Shown here piece by piece: positions 31,087-39,257 of a DNA stretch of 64,000 bases. This DNA is from Sporomusa silvacetica DSM 10669 (GTDB lineage: Bacteria > Bacillota > Negativicutes > Sporomusales > Sporomusaceae), in the NCBI RefSeq assembly GCF_002257705.1, contig NZ_LSLK01000103.1:1-64000 (forward strand). Reading direction: 5' to 3'. Positions within the stretch are counted from its first letter, which is position 1, and every line of letters starts with the position of its first letter. The translations under genes were made by a program, and so were the position numbers. A model generated the notes under the pieces. It made no database searches. It was not told where the DNA came from and worked only from the letters and a program-made list of their open reading frames with translations.

Positions 31087-32442
31087 TTATACCAAACCTT
31101 GCGCTTTCATTGCTTCAGCGACTTTAATAAACCCAGCTATGTTGGCGCCAACAACCAGGTTGTCCTTAAAGCCATAATCTTCTGCTGCCTTGCTGGAGTT
31201 TTTATAAATGTTAAGCATAATCGTTTTGAGTTTAGCATCAACTTCTTCAAAAGACCAGGCTATCCGCATGCTGTTTTGAGACATTTCAAGACCGGAAACG
31301 GCCACACCGCCGGCATTGGCTGCTTTTGACGGTCCAAGATATACGCCATTTTCCAGGAAGTACTCAATTGCGTCGTTCGTGCAGGGCATATTTGATCCTT
31401 CGCAAACAAATTTCACCCCGTTCGCGACAATCTTTTTAGCGTCTTCAATAAGGATCTCGTTTTGAGTAGCACAGGGGATAATAACGTCAGCTTTAACACC
31501 CCAAGGCTTTTCACCCGGAAAGAATTTAACGCCAAACTTCTCAGCGTAATCTTCAACCTGGTCACGGCAAGACGCTCTCATTTCGAGCAGGTATTCAATT
31601 TTTTCGCCTCTAATACCGTCAGGATCGTATATATATCCGTCAGGACCTGAGAGGGTAACAACTTTGCCGCCCAATTCAGTAACCTTTTTTACCGTACCCC
31701 AGGTAACATTGCCAAAACCGGATACTGCGACAGACTTGCCTTCAAATGATGTTCCTTTAGCTTTCAACATTTCCTGACAGAAATACACGATCCCAAAGCC
31801 CGTAGCTTCCGGGCGAGCCAGGCTGCCGCCAAAAGAAAGGCCTTTTCCAGTTATAACACCGTTTTCATAATTGCCTAGTAGTCTCTTATATTGTCCAAAT
31901 AGGTAGCCAATCTCCCGGCCACCGACACCAAGGTCACCAGCCGGCACATCTGTATTAGGACCGACATAACGATATAGTTCTGCCATGAAACTCTGGCAGA
32001 ATCGCATAACCTCTGCATCTGATTTGCCCTTCGGATCAAAATCGGAGCCGCCTTTGCCGCCGCCCATCGGTAAACTCGTCAGTGAATTTTTGAAGATCTG
32101 TTCAAAACCGAGGAACTTGATGATACCATTGTTAACCGACGGGTGAAAACGCAAGCCGCCTTTGTAAGGTCCAATCGCGCTATTGAACTGAACCCTAAAT
32201 CCGCGGTTTACGCTTACCCTGCCAGTGTCATCCATCCAAGGTACACGGAAAATAAATTGGCGCTCCGGCTCTACAATCCTCTCAACAATTCCCAGTTCGA
32301 TATATTCGGGATTTTTCTCAAGAACAGGCACCAAAGAACCCATAACTTCCTGGACTGTTTGATGGAATTCCGGTTCGTTTGCGTTTCGTTCGACAACTCG
32401 GCGATAGAGTTCGGCACAGTACTTTTGAGCATTTGTAGTCAT
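31087..32442 (-). CDS. gdhA: Glutamate dehydrogenase (hexameric, GdhA type)
   Basis: The 451-residue protein is a class I 50-kDa GDH: RGFRVQFNSAIGPYKGGLRF, then FKNSLTSLPMGGGKGGSDFD (catalytic Lys in GGGKGGS), PAGDLGVGGREIGYLFGQY and a Rossmann domain (AVSGFGNV). It interconverts glutamate and 2-oxoglutarate plus ammonia. The ATG at 32442 (TGAGGGGGAT upstream) is chosen over the frame start 14 codons earlier. The position next to pxp/kor/mutase genes suggests a catabolic role here, though GdhA enzymes are also assimilatory. Confidence 0.93.
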   Translation of the reverse strand: MTTNAQKYCAELYRRVVERNANEPEFHQTVQEVMGSLVPVLEKNPEYIELGIVERIVEPERQFIFRVPWMDDTGRVSVNRGFRVQFNSAIGPYKGGLRFHPSVNNGIIKFLGFEQIFKNSLTSLPMGGGKGGSDFDPKGKSDAEVMRFCQSFMAELYRYVGPNTDVPAGDLGVGGREIGYLFGQYKRLLGNYENGVITGKGLSFGGSLARPEATGFGIVYFCQEMLKAKGTSFEGKSVAVSGFGNVTWGTVKKVTELGGKVVTLSGPDGYIYDPDGIRGEKIEYLLEMRASCRDQVEDYAEKFGVKFFPGEKPWGVKADVIIPCATQNEILIEDAKKIVANGVKFVCEGSNMPCTNDAIEYFLENGVYLGPSKAANAGGVAVSGLEMSQNSMRIAWSFEEVDAKLKTIMLNIYKNSSKAAEDYGFKDNLVVGANIAGFIKVAEAMKAQGLV

Positions 32443-33027
32443 GTTAAAATCCCCCTCAATTTTTTGATCAATACATCCAATCAACTTTACTTACGCTTCC
32501 TCACGGACAACATACTTTACTGAATTCAATTAATTCGAGTACTTTTTTAGGACAAAATTTTACGCAAATGTCACATCCTTACAACTTGATATGGTCAACC
32601 CACTTATAGAATCACCCATCATAGGTAAACTCTACCCCTCATTATCAATAATAAATTCCACTATTAAAAACTTTAATAATATTTAGATATTTAAAAATGG
32701 ACTCTTTTCTTTGAAGTAAGAATATTACGCTCTAGATATCTTTCATAGTTATAATATCATTAATAGAGATGTTGGTAAAATTGAAAAAATAGATACGCAT
32801 ATTCTATTTTATTGAAGACAGTGATAGCATGGAAGTTCGTGATCCCAAAACGTTAGCTAGTCTTTGACATCCTTGACATCTAGGAGATTTTGTTTAAGGG
32901 GATGCATTTTGCTATTGGGAGCATGTTTACATCATAAAGTATTTGTTCCTAATCGATTCCAAATCCAATTTAGTATATACTGATAGTAAGGTTTGCTGAG
33001 ATTATTTCAAGGAATAGGAGAAGTGCT
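32443..33027. other. Divergent promoter region between gdhA and the receiver/PEP-binding gene
   Basis: An AT-rich 585-bp gap. No repeat, RNA family or further gene is evident; it should hold both promoters. Confidence 0.4.
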
Positions 33028-35973
33028 ATGAAGAAGTTCGGTGATATGAAGGCCCGTTTTTTAGGTATTCATGACCTAATGAAATTCAGGGTTACGGAAA
33101 TACTGTTGATATCTACTGAGTACGACGCATATGTCCTTGAAGAAGATGGACAGTTAGCCGAGCAGATTTACCATCAGTTCAACGATTTAAGTATTCCTTT
33201 TATACCCAGGATTCATTGGGTAGCCAACGGGGAGGATGCTTGTGAAGAATTGAAAACAAGAGCCATTCATCTGATCATTACTATGTCCCGCATAAGCGAC
33301 ATGAGCTCATTTGAGGTTGAAACAAAAATCCATAAAGCCTACCCAGACATTCCGATTGTTATGCTTTCCTATGACCGGTTGATTCCGGAAATGATTGCCC
33401 GAATCCGGAAAATTTCTTGTATAAACAGGGTGTTTCACTGGTCAGGAGACAATAGGGTTTTATTAGCTATCATTAAATATATTGAAGACCAGCAAAACGT
33501 AGAGGCAGACAGCAAGTTGGGAGTTCAGGCCATCCTTTTGGTTGATGATTCTCCGGCGTATTATTCGCAGATTTTGCCTATTATTTATACGGAAATTTTG
33601 ACACAAACTCGCTGCTTGGTGTTGCATGCCATGAATATCAACCATGGTTTGCTTAGAGTCCGCCTTAGGCCGAAGATTCTTCTTGCGGAAACCTATGAAG
33701 AAGCAATGGCGATTATTAGCAAGTATCGCTACAACTTATTGGGAGTAATTTCTGATGTAAGGTTTCCTATGGAGGGAGAACTTAATCCCTTGGCTGGTTT
33801 TGAACTGAACCAAAGAGTGCGGGAGATGATTCCCGACCTACCATTTTTATTACAATCAGAGGAATTAGAGAATGCTGAAAGAGCTATTGCATTACATTTG
33901 GATTTTCTGAACAAAAACTCCCCCAATCTACTGCATAATCTGCGTACCTACATTCTGGAAAACTACGGCTTCGGTTCTTTTGTGTTTAAGTATCCTGATG
34001 GAAGAGTCATTGATGAAGCAAACGACATCACAAGTCTAGAAAGGATAATTCGTGACTTGCCAGATGAGAGTCTGTACTATCATGCGACCAAAAATCACTT
34101 TTCGCGCTGGTTCCGCGCGCGGGTTGAAGTTGAAGTGGCGGATAAATTGAGATTTGTGGATACAGAGCAAGTGGGCAGTGCTTCTGATATTCGAGCTTAT
34201 ATCCTAAAAGTGTTAAATGATTATTTTCGAAAATATCAATCTGGCTTGGTTCTTGATTTTGAAGGGCTTTCCAAAAAGGATATGGAGAACGCGTTCATTA
34301 AACTGGGGACAGGATCATTGGGTGGGAAGGCCAGAGGGGTTGCCTATATGAATGTGATGATTGCCAAGGCCCAGCTGGTAGATAAGTACGAAGACATGAA
34401 AGTCAAGGTGCCGCGCTCATTTGTTATTGGCAGTGATGTTTTTGAAAAGTTTATTGAAGAAAATGAACTTTATTCCTTTCTTGCCACTAACCCAACAGAA
34501 GAGGCGATTGCGCAAAAATTTACGGAAAGCCCCTTGCCAATCGCCACGCAAGAAAACCTGCGTGTCTTAACTCAACATATAAAATGTCCGCTCGCAGTTC
34601 GCTCATCGAGCATCCTGGAGGATTCGCGAATATTGCCTTTTGCCGGTATCTACAATACATATGTAGTTCCAAACAGTCACGCAGACTATGAAGTTCGGTT
34701 TAACCAGCTCGCGGATGCGGTTAAGCTGGTTTATGCTTCGGTGTTTTATGCGGCTCCTGTGCAATATGCCAAAAATGCGGATATTCGGATTGAAGAAGAG
34801 AAAATGGCTGTCCTAATTCAGGAATTGGTTGGAGAACGCTATGGCGATCTCTATTATCCGGCCATTTCCGGCGTGGCTCAATCCTATAATTTTTATCCGT
34901 ATTATCCGTTGCAGCCGGAAGATGGGACAGTAAGTCTGGCACTGGGATTAGGGAAAGCCATTGTTGAAGGTGAGCGGGTATACCGTTTTTCCCCGGCTTA
35001 TCCCAAACTCAACCCTCTCGTTTCTGGTCCCAAGGAGTACTTAAATAAATCGCAAAATGCATTCTATGCTATAAATATCGAAGAATCTGCCGATATCATG
35101 TTACGTGCCGACGAAAACTATATTTACAAGAAGCTGAAGGTTTCTCAGGCATATAAAGATCAGTCGCTGGAGTATACTGGCAGCACCTATTCGGCTGAAA
35201 ATGACTGCATCTATGACAACGTATATCAAGCCGGGCCCAAATTGGTGACGTTTGCGCCCATTCTCAAGTACAACAGGCTGCCACTGACGCAAATTATTAA
35301 AGACTTGTTGAGCCTGGGAAAACAATCGTTTGGCACAGATGTTGAAATCGAATTTGCCGTCAATATTCCTAAGGATGCAAGCAAACCTAAGGAGTTTAAT
35401 TTCTTGCAGATTAGGCCGATGGTAGTCGGCAGAGAAGCTTTTCAGGTCAATATGGACGAGTCGATAGAGTCCTGGTGTTGCAGTAAACGCACCATTGGCA
35501 ACGGAATTTATCAATATATCCACGATATCATTTTTGTAGACCCTGAGACCTTTAATTTGCAGGAAAGTGTACAAATTTCCAGGGAGATCAGTGAGCTAAA
35601 CAAGAGGCTGTTCAAGGAAGGGCGCCGATGCATTCTCGTTGGCTTTGGGCGGATGGGAACATCAGATCGATGGCTGGGAATTCCTCTGACATGGGAGCAA
35701 ATGTCGCAGGCTCTGATTATTGTGGAAGTCGATCTTAAAAACCTCCGTCCCGAACCTTCGCTTGGCAGTCATTTCTTTCATAATTTGACGGCTACCCATA
35801 TGGGATACTTCCATATTCAATATGATAATGAAGCGGAAGGGATATTTGATTGGGATTGGTTGCTCAAACAACCTGTCTTGCAGCAAACGAAATATGTCAA
35901 GCTGGTTAGACGGCAGGAGGCCTTCCAGGTTAAAATTGACGGGAGGAGCTTTAAGGGTATTATCTACAAATAA
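33028..35973 (+). CDS. Receiver-like/PEP-pyruvate-binding (PPDK N-terminal) fusion protein
   Basis: The 981-residue protein begins with two response-regulator-like domains (about residues 20-155 and 165-315; the second starts AILLVDDSPAYYSQILP, with an acidic pair and an ISDVRFP phospho-acceptor-like segment). After a linker comes a PPDK/PEP-synthase ATP-binding domain (about 425-830): GTGSLGGKARGVAYMN, CPLAVRSSSILEDSRILPFA with GIYNTYV, and a C-terminal IRPMV. The phosphohistidine swivelling domain and PEP barrel of true PEP synthase are absent. It may phosphorylate or bind a partner under receiver control. AGGAATAGGAG precedes the ATG. Confidence 0.8.
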   Translation: MKKFGDMKARFLGIHDLMKFRVTEILLISTEYDAYVLEEDGQLAEQIYHQFNDLSIPFIPRIHWVANGEDACEELKTRAIHLIITMSRISDMSSFEVETKIHKAYPDIPIVMLSYDRLIPEMIARIRKISCINRVFHWSGDNRVLLAIIKYIEDQQNVEADSKLGVQAILLVDDSPAYYSQILPIIYTEILTQTRCLVLHAMNINHGLLRVRLRPKILLAETYEEAMAIISKYRYNLLGVISDVRFPMEGELNPLAGFELNQRVREMIPDLPFLLQSEELENAERAIALHLDFLNKNSPNLLHNLRTYILENYGFGSFVFKYPDGRVIDEANDITSLERIIRDLPDESLYYHATKNHFSRWFRARVEVEVADKLRFVDTEQVGSASDIRAYILKVLNDYFRKYQSGLVLDFEGLSKKDMENAFIKLGTGSLGGKARGVAYMNVMIAKAQLVDKYEDMKVKVPRSFVIGSDVFEKFIEENELYSFLATNPTEEAIAQKFTESPLPIATQENLRVLTQHIKCPLAVRSSSILEDSRILPFAGIYNTYVVPNSHADYEVRFNQLADAVKLVYASVFYAAPVQYAKNADIRIEEEKMAVLIQELVGERYGDLYYPAISGVAQSYNFYPYYPLQPEDGTVSLALGLGKAIVEGERVYRFSPAYPKLNPLVSGPKEYLNKSQNAFYAINIEESADIMLRADENYIYKKLKVSQAYKDQSLEYTGSTYSAENDCIYDNVYQAGPKLVTFAPILKYNRLPLTQIIKDLLSLGKQSFGTDVEIEFAVNIPKDASKPKEFNFLQIRPMVVGREAFQVNMDESIESWCCSKRTIGNGIYQYIHDIIFVDPETFNLQESVQISREISELNKRLFKEGRRCILVGFGRMGTSDRWLGIPLTWEQMSQALIIVEVDLKNLRPEPSLGSHFFHNLTATHMGYFHIQYDNEAEGIFDWDWLLKQPVLQQTKYVKLVRRQEAFQVKIDGRSFKGIIYK

Positions 35974-36057
35974 AAAAAGCCTTTCATATAGCGAAGCATT
36001 TTTAATAAAAAACCCTCCTAATTGTCTTGAATTTGTGTTATTTATAAATATGATGGA

Positions 36058-36085
36058 AATAAAAAGACGGCCATAAAAAGCCGTC
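36058..36085 (-). terminator. Terminator of the 36099-36257 gene
   Basis: GACGGC...GCCGTC stem; T tract on the minus strand (CGTCTTTTTATTT). Confidence 0.75.
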
Positions 36086-36098
36086 CATGGAGATTGAT

Positions 36099-36257
36099 CT
36101 ATTTAAGAACTTTACCGTTTATAGCCGTAGCCACCACCGCTTTGTTTTTATTGCGGCGTTCTTCTACGTTTGATAACTCACGGGCGAACTCAAGGTCCTT
36201 TGGGTTCCTCTCATTACGGCACTGTTCGTTATTTTTGCGACGGTTTTCGTTTCTCAT
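36099..36257 (-). CDS. Small basic hypothetical protein
   Basis: The 52-residue protein is very polar (MRNENRRKNNEQCRNERNP, then KDLEFARELSNVEERRNKNK) with a short AVVATAING end. GGAGGTGATT precedes the ATG, and a terminator follows, so the gene is convincing despite its size. The size and Asn/Arg/Glu-rich composition recall small spore-associated proteins, but no SASP motif is present. Confidence 0.6.
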   Translation of the reverse strand: MRNENRRKNNEQCRNERNPKDLEFARELSNVEERRNKNKAVVATAINGKVLK

Positions 36258-36461
36258 AGAATCACCTCCAGCAATATGTTGCCCACATGAGGAAACAAGA
36301 TAACTGGTAATTAATTACTGAATACTTGTGTAGATCAAGACCAGACCTAAGATAGGAATAACATCTTAGAAATGGGGATTTTAGCCCTGGTTTTTGTATT
36401 GACTATTAGTTGATCTTAATATAAGATTATAACTGAAATCCTGTATTATACATAATAATAC
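36258..36461. other. Intergenic, promoter region only
   Basis: No gene or repeat is seen; AT-rich sequence upstream of both the minus-strand small gene and the riboswitch-like element. Confidence 0.3.
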
Positions 36462-36530
36462 AATATTTATAGGCAAACCTATTGAAAGATGAGGACGCAA
36501 GGTAGGGGTCTAAGGACAGATTGGTGCCAT
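36462..36530 (+). ncRNA. Cyclic-di-GMP-I (GEMM) riboswitch-like sequence, probably 3'-degenerate
   Basis: The GEMM-I landmarks occur in order and spacing: AGGCAAACCT (36471-36480), GAAA tetraloop region (36484-36487), GGACGCAA (36493-36500) and GGGTCTAAGG (36506-36515). The usual 3' part (AGCCGGGTTGCC-like) is reduced to TTGGTGCC, so ligand binding is doubtful. The structured tandem repeat starts 8 nt later. The likely controlled gene is the one at 37004. Confidence 0.6.
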
Positions 36531-36537
36531 TTATTTT

Positions 36538-36812
36538 CCAGATGGAAAGTATAAAACTTTCCCTGGATTGAACGACTAAGGCTTCTGTCGGCGTCCTGAA
36601 GGACTTGGCACAAGCCAAGTCTTTTCTTATCCAGATGGAAAGTATAACTTTCCCTGGATAGAACGACTAAGGCTTCTGTCGGCGTCCTAAAGGACTTGGC
36701 ACAAGCCAAGTCTTATCTTATCCAGATGGAAAGTAAAACTTTCCCTGGATAGAACGACTAAGGCTTCTGTCGGCGTCCTAAAGGACTTGGCACAAGCCAA
36801 GTCTTATCTTAT
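36538..36812 (+). repeat. Triple tandem array of the 91-bp structured repeat
   Basis: Units at 36538-36630 (93 bp), 36631-36721 (91 bp) and 36722-36812 (91 bp) differ at only a few positions. Each has the hairpin TCCAG..GGAAAGT/ACTTTCC..CTGGA and the long GACTAAGGCTT...AAGCCAAGTC stem with an inner GTCC-TAAA-GGAC. Changes such as TGCC to TGTC opposite GGCA keep pairing through a wobble. The isolated copy is at 2318. Confidence 0.85.
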
Positions 36813-36922
36813 CTCAAATGAATATTGTCTAAACAACAATATAGAAAGTCACACTGCAAGTATACAGCTACGAATTTTTATAGTACTGTTTCGGTAACAC
36901 GGAAGATCAGTCCGCAGATATG

Positions 36923-36976
36923 TAGGAAATCGCTTCTAGTGAAAGCACTGGAAATGCGGATTACTAACTTGCAAAC
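36923..36976 (+). other. Structured leader segment upstream of 37004
   Basis: AGTCCGCA pairs with TGCGGATT around an inner AGTG-AAAG-CACT hairpin. It matches no RNA family I know; possible expression platform of the riboswitch-like leader. Confidence 0.35.
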
Positions 36977-37003
36977 TACCATGTAAATAATGGAGGAATC
37001 TTT

Positions 37004-37183
37004 ATGCTTGAAGTGTTTAAAGCAGTCGAGAAAAAACGTACAGAATTGGAACAATTACGGATTATAATTCAAGCAACCGAAATTACTTACCGTCAAAAAG
37101 GTGAAATTCCTACGGCAGAACGCCTTAAAATTCTAGAAACAAATTTAGCAAAGGCTATTCATATTTTAAGCACAGAATCGTGA
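37004..37183 (+). CDS. Small helical hypothetical protein
   Basis: The 59-residue protein is nearly all helix with heptad-like spacing (MLEVFKAVEKKRTELEQLRI, then ERLKILETNLAKAIHIL), so it is probably a short coiled-coil. TGGAGGAAT lies 7 nt before the ATG. It follows the riboswitch-like element and the tandem array, so it is the likely gene under their control. No family is recognised. Confidence 0.55.
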   Translation: MLEVFKAVEKKRTELEQLRIIIQATEITYRQKGEIPTAERLKILETNLAKAIHILSTES

Positions 37184-37227
37184 ACGAATCATTTCTAGTC
37201 AAACAAACCTCCTTATTTGCCCAACAG

Positions 37228-37265
37228 AATAGGTGTCACGGGGACAAGTCTATTGACATGCGGAT
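37228..37265. repeat. REP-like palindrome, copy 1
   Basis: GGTGTCACGGGGACAAGTCTATTGACA-TGCGGAT: arms GTGTCA and TGACA around GGGGACA..TCT. A close copy is at 44569-44604 beside the RAYT remnant. Confidence 0.5.
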
Positions 37266-37346
37266 AATTCTTATTAGTGACAGTTTCTCTCTGCCTATCA
37301 TAAAGTACATTGATAGGCTATTTCTTTCGTGGGAGGTATTATATCC

Positions 37347-37466
37347 ATGTTCTTTAGTTGTGGTTGTGATTCTCTCACTCCGGAGCGTGATTGGACTTGG
37401 CTTATATTAGTCATCGTTGTACTTTTGTTAAGAATCTTTTGCTCGGATTGTACTTCTGACTATTAG
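37347..37466 (+). CDS. Tiny Cys-rich membrane peptide
   Basis: The 39-residue peptide MFFSCGCDSL...DWTWLILVIVVLLLRIFCSDCT has two Cys before and two after a single hydrophobic span. GGGAGG lies 9 nt before the ATG, and a strong terminator follows at 37514. A hairpin (GCCTATCA...TGATAGGC, 37291-37325) precedes it. The plan matches the peptide at 1221 (Cys, span, FC..DC end). Role unknown. Confidence 0.6.
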   Translation: MFFSCGCDSLTPERDWTWLILVIVVLLLRIFCSDCTSDY

Positions 37467-37513
37467 TCACTCGCGCTGGGAATGGAAAGAGTGATTAACC
37501 CCCACCCATAGTT

Positions 37514-37545
37514 CAGCCCCTGGCATGTGCCAGGGGCTGTTTTTA
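37514..37545 (+). terminator. Terminator after 37347-37466
   Basis: AGCCCCTGGC-ATGT-GCCAGGGGCT followed by GTTTTTAGG. Confidence 0.85.
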
Positions 37546-37551
37546 GGAGAA

Positions 37552-38562
37552 CTAGTCAGGAGGCAGCTGCAGCATAACAATTTTATCGGTTGGAACGAGG
37601 TAATCTATATACTGTCTGATTACACTGCATTTTAAAATTTTATTTTGATTAATTGCTTCGCCCAGTATTTCCGCTCTTATTAGAATTTCAGCCTCATTAA
37701 CGCCTAGTAAAGAGCGCATTCCCGTGGAACTGCTGAAGCGAGGGTTTATTTCGAAAATGTAAGGCTTACCGCTCAAGAGGCGCAATTGAAAGTTGCTTGG
37801 CCCGTAAGGTTTTAGAACCTGGGCCACTCTTTTGCAATAATCTGTGATCTCTGTGAAATCACCCGAGTCTGCCGACATAGTCATGCCTTCTTGCAAGTAC
37901 CTCTTTAATGTTATCCCTGATAGAATTCTGCCGTTGGCCCCGGTACAAATACCGGTCGTAAATTCACCGCAGTCATCAGGCAAATATTGCTGAAGAATGA
38001 TGTCTTTTTTGTTTTCGAGCAGCGGGTGAAGATCTTCGTATTGGTTAACAATGTACAAGCCCTGTGATCCCGCACCTCCTCTCGGTTTAATTACGATGGG
38101 AAATTGCACGTCTTTAATAAATTCATTGAGTTGATCCTGGTCTTCCGGATAGCGAATGGTAAGAGGAAAATAAAAGTTATTTTCTTTTAGAAAGTTTACC
38201 GTAAGCCATTTATCATTACATAAATTTAGTGTCTCAGGAAAATTAGTAAACACTTTAGCTCCGGTCTTTTTTTCAATATCCAGTTTATTATGGCTATAAA
38301 ATGCAAGCTCATGGGAGGAAGCAACAAAAATAGCGTGTATATTTTCCTTGGCAATAATATTGAACAAACTAGTTAAATAGAGTTCCTCCTGATGAGCGGG
38401 TGGTACGATATAGGCCTGGTGAGCAAGGTATAAGCCTAATGTACGGGCGCTCACATCACAGGCCACCAGTTTTAAGGGTAGCTCTGATCTCAGTAAAGAT
38501 TGAATGATGGCGACTCCGTAGAGAGACCCAGAACCCGATATCAATACATTTACTTTTTTCAC
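37552..38562 (-). CDS. ATP-grasp carboxylate-amine ligase, CarB-like
   Basis: The 336-residue protein has a Rossmann-like N-terminal domain (VNVLISGSGSLYGVAIIQSL) and an ATP-grasp fold with FPIVIKPRGGAGSQGLYIV and FEINPRFSSSTGMR (metal ligands Glu and Asn). Such enzymes join a carboxylate and an amine or modify sugar-amino-acid groups. The GTG start at 38562 overlaps the upstream wbqC stop by 4 bp. It is the last gene of the seven-gene minus-strand cluster and probably decorates the glycan. Confidence 0.82.
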   Translation of the reverse strand: MKKVNVLISGSGSLYGVAIIQSLLRSELPLKLVACDVSARTLGLYLAHQAYIVPPAHQEELYLTSLFNIIAKENIHAIFVASSHELAFYSHNKLDIEKKTGAKVFTNFPETLNLCNDKWLTVNFLKENNFYFPLTIRYPEDQDQLNEFIKDVQFPIVIKPRGGAGSQGLYIVNQYEDLHPLLENKKDIILQQYLPDDCGEFTTGICTGANGRILSGITLKRYLQEGMTMSADSGDFTEITDYCKRVAQVLKPYGPSNFQLRLLSGKPYIFEINPRFSSSTGMRSLLGVNEAEILIRAEILGEAINQNKILKCSVIRQYIDYLVPTDKIVMLQLPPD

Positions 38563-39245
38563 ACGATCACCTGCTTGGTAAGATAGTCCTTGCTACTGGG
38601 GCCACAATTAAAAATCAAATCCATTGCCGACAGATTAGGGATGAAGTCTCCCCATACCTGTGAGTAAACAGGATGTTCAAACTCCTGGTAAACCAGCCGA
38701 ATGTTGTTTCTTGCAAATGCCGCCTCGTCATTATAGGTTCGGGCTCCGTTACCGGAGAGGTAGATATCCGCTTTACATTGTTTACATAGACTAATGATAC
38801 GTTCCCCTTTGGTTCCTTCAATTCCGGGGATTTCGGAAGAGCGTATCATTGGAGTATTAATTTCTAAAATTTCTCGAATAACCTGGATCAATCGCAGGTT
38901 CAGGTCAATCAGCAGTTCCCCCGGATTTTTATAAATGGGGGAAAATAAGTTTTTGTATTTCTGCCAATAGGGCGAACGTGTATAGCAAGTTTGTAATGAA
39001 CCCCAGTGGTTTGAATACCACGGGAAATCATTTTGAATGACAGTATCTTTAATCAAGCCCTTTTTTCTACTAATCTGTACGCTTAATAATCGTTCTCCTT
39101 CCGGGCCTTTGATTTTGTTTTTTTTAGTAACTTCCCTTCTAGAGAGAAGGACATCATCCAGAATGACAAACAAATCACAGGACATCATTTTGTGAAAGTA
39201 TCCCAGCCATGGCAGGTAATTCGGTTGATGGCCGCTAATAATCAC
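38559..39245 (-). CDS. WbqC-family protein
   Basis: The 228-residue product starts with the family hallmark ISGHQPNYLPWLGYFHKM, followed by FVILDDVLLSRREVTKKNKI. WbqC proteins are found in O-antigen and surface-polysaccharide loci and are thought to act on modified sugars, possibly as N-acyltransferases or ligases; the reaction is not settled. I chose the GTG at 39245 (GAGGGGG 7 nt upstream) over the TTG at 39251, which is too close to the ribosome site. Confidence 0.85.
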   Translation of the reverse strand: MIISGHQPNYLPWLGYFHKMMSCDLFVILDDVLLSRREVTKKNKIKGPEGERLLSVQISRKKGLIKDTVIQNDFPWYSNHWGSLQTCYTRSPYWQKYKNLFSPIYKNPGELLIDLNLRLIQVIREILEINTPMIRSSEIPGIEGTKGERIISLCKQCKADIYLSGNGARTYNDEAAFARNNIRLVYQEFEHPVYSQVWGDFIPNLSAMDLIFNCGPSSKDYLTKQVIV

Positions 39246-39257
39246 GTGCAATCCCCC

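Noticed and set aside
36427..36709. Two overlapping minus-strand ORFs beginning with the same MACAKSFRTP sequence
   Set aside because: They are antisense readings of the 91-bp structured repeats, which explains the repeated peptide; not genes.
36538..36812. CRISPR array
   Set aside because: Units are head-to-tail 91-93 bp with no unique spacers and no cas genes nearby.
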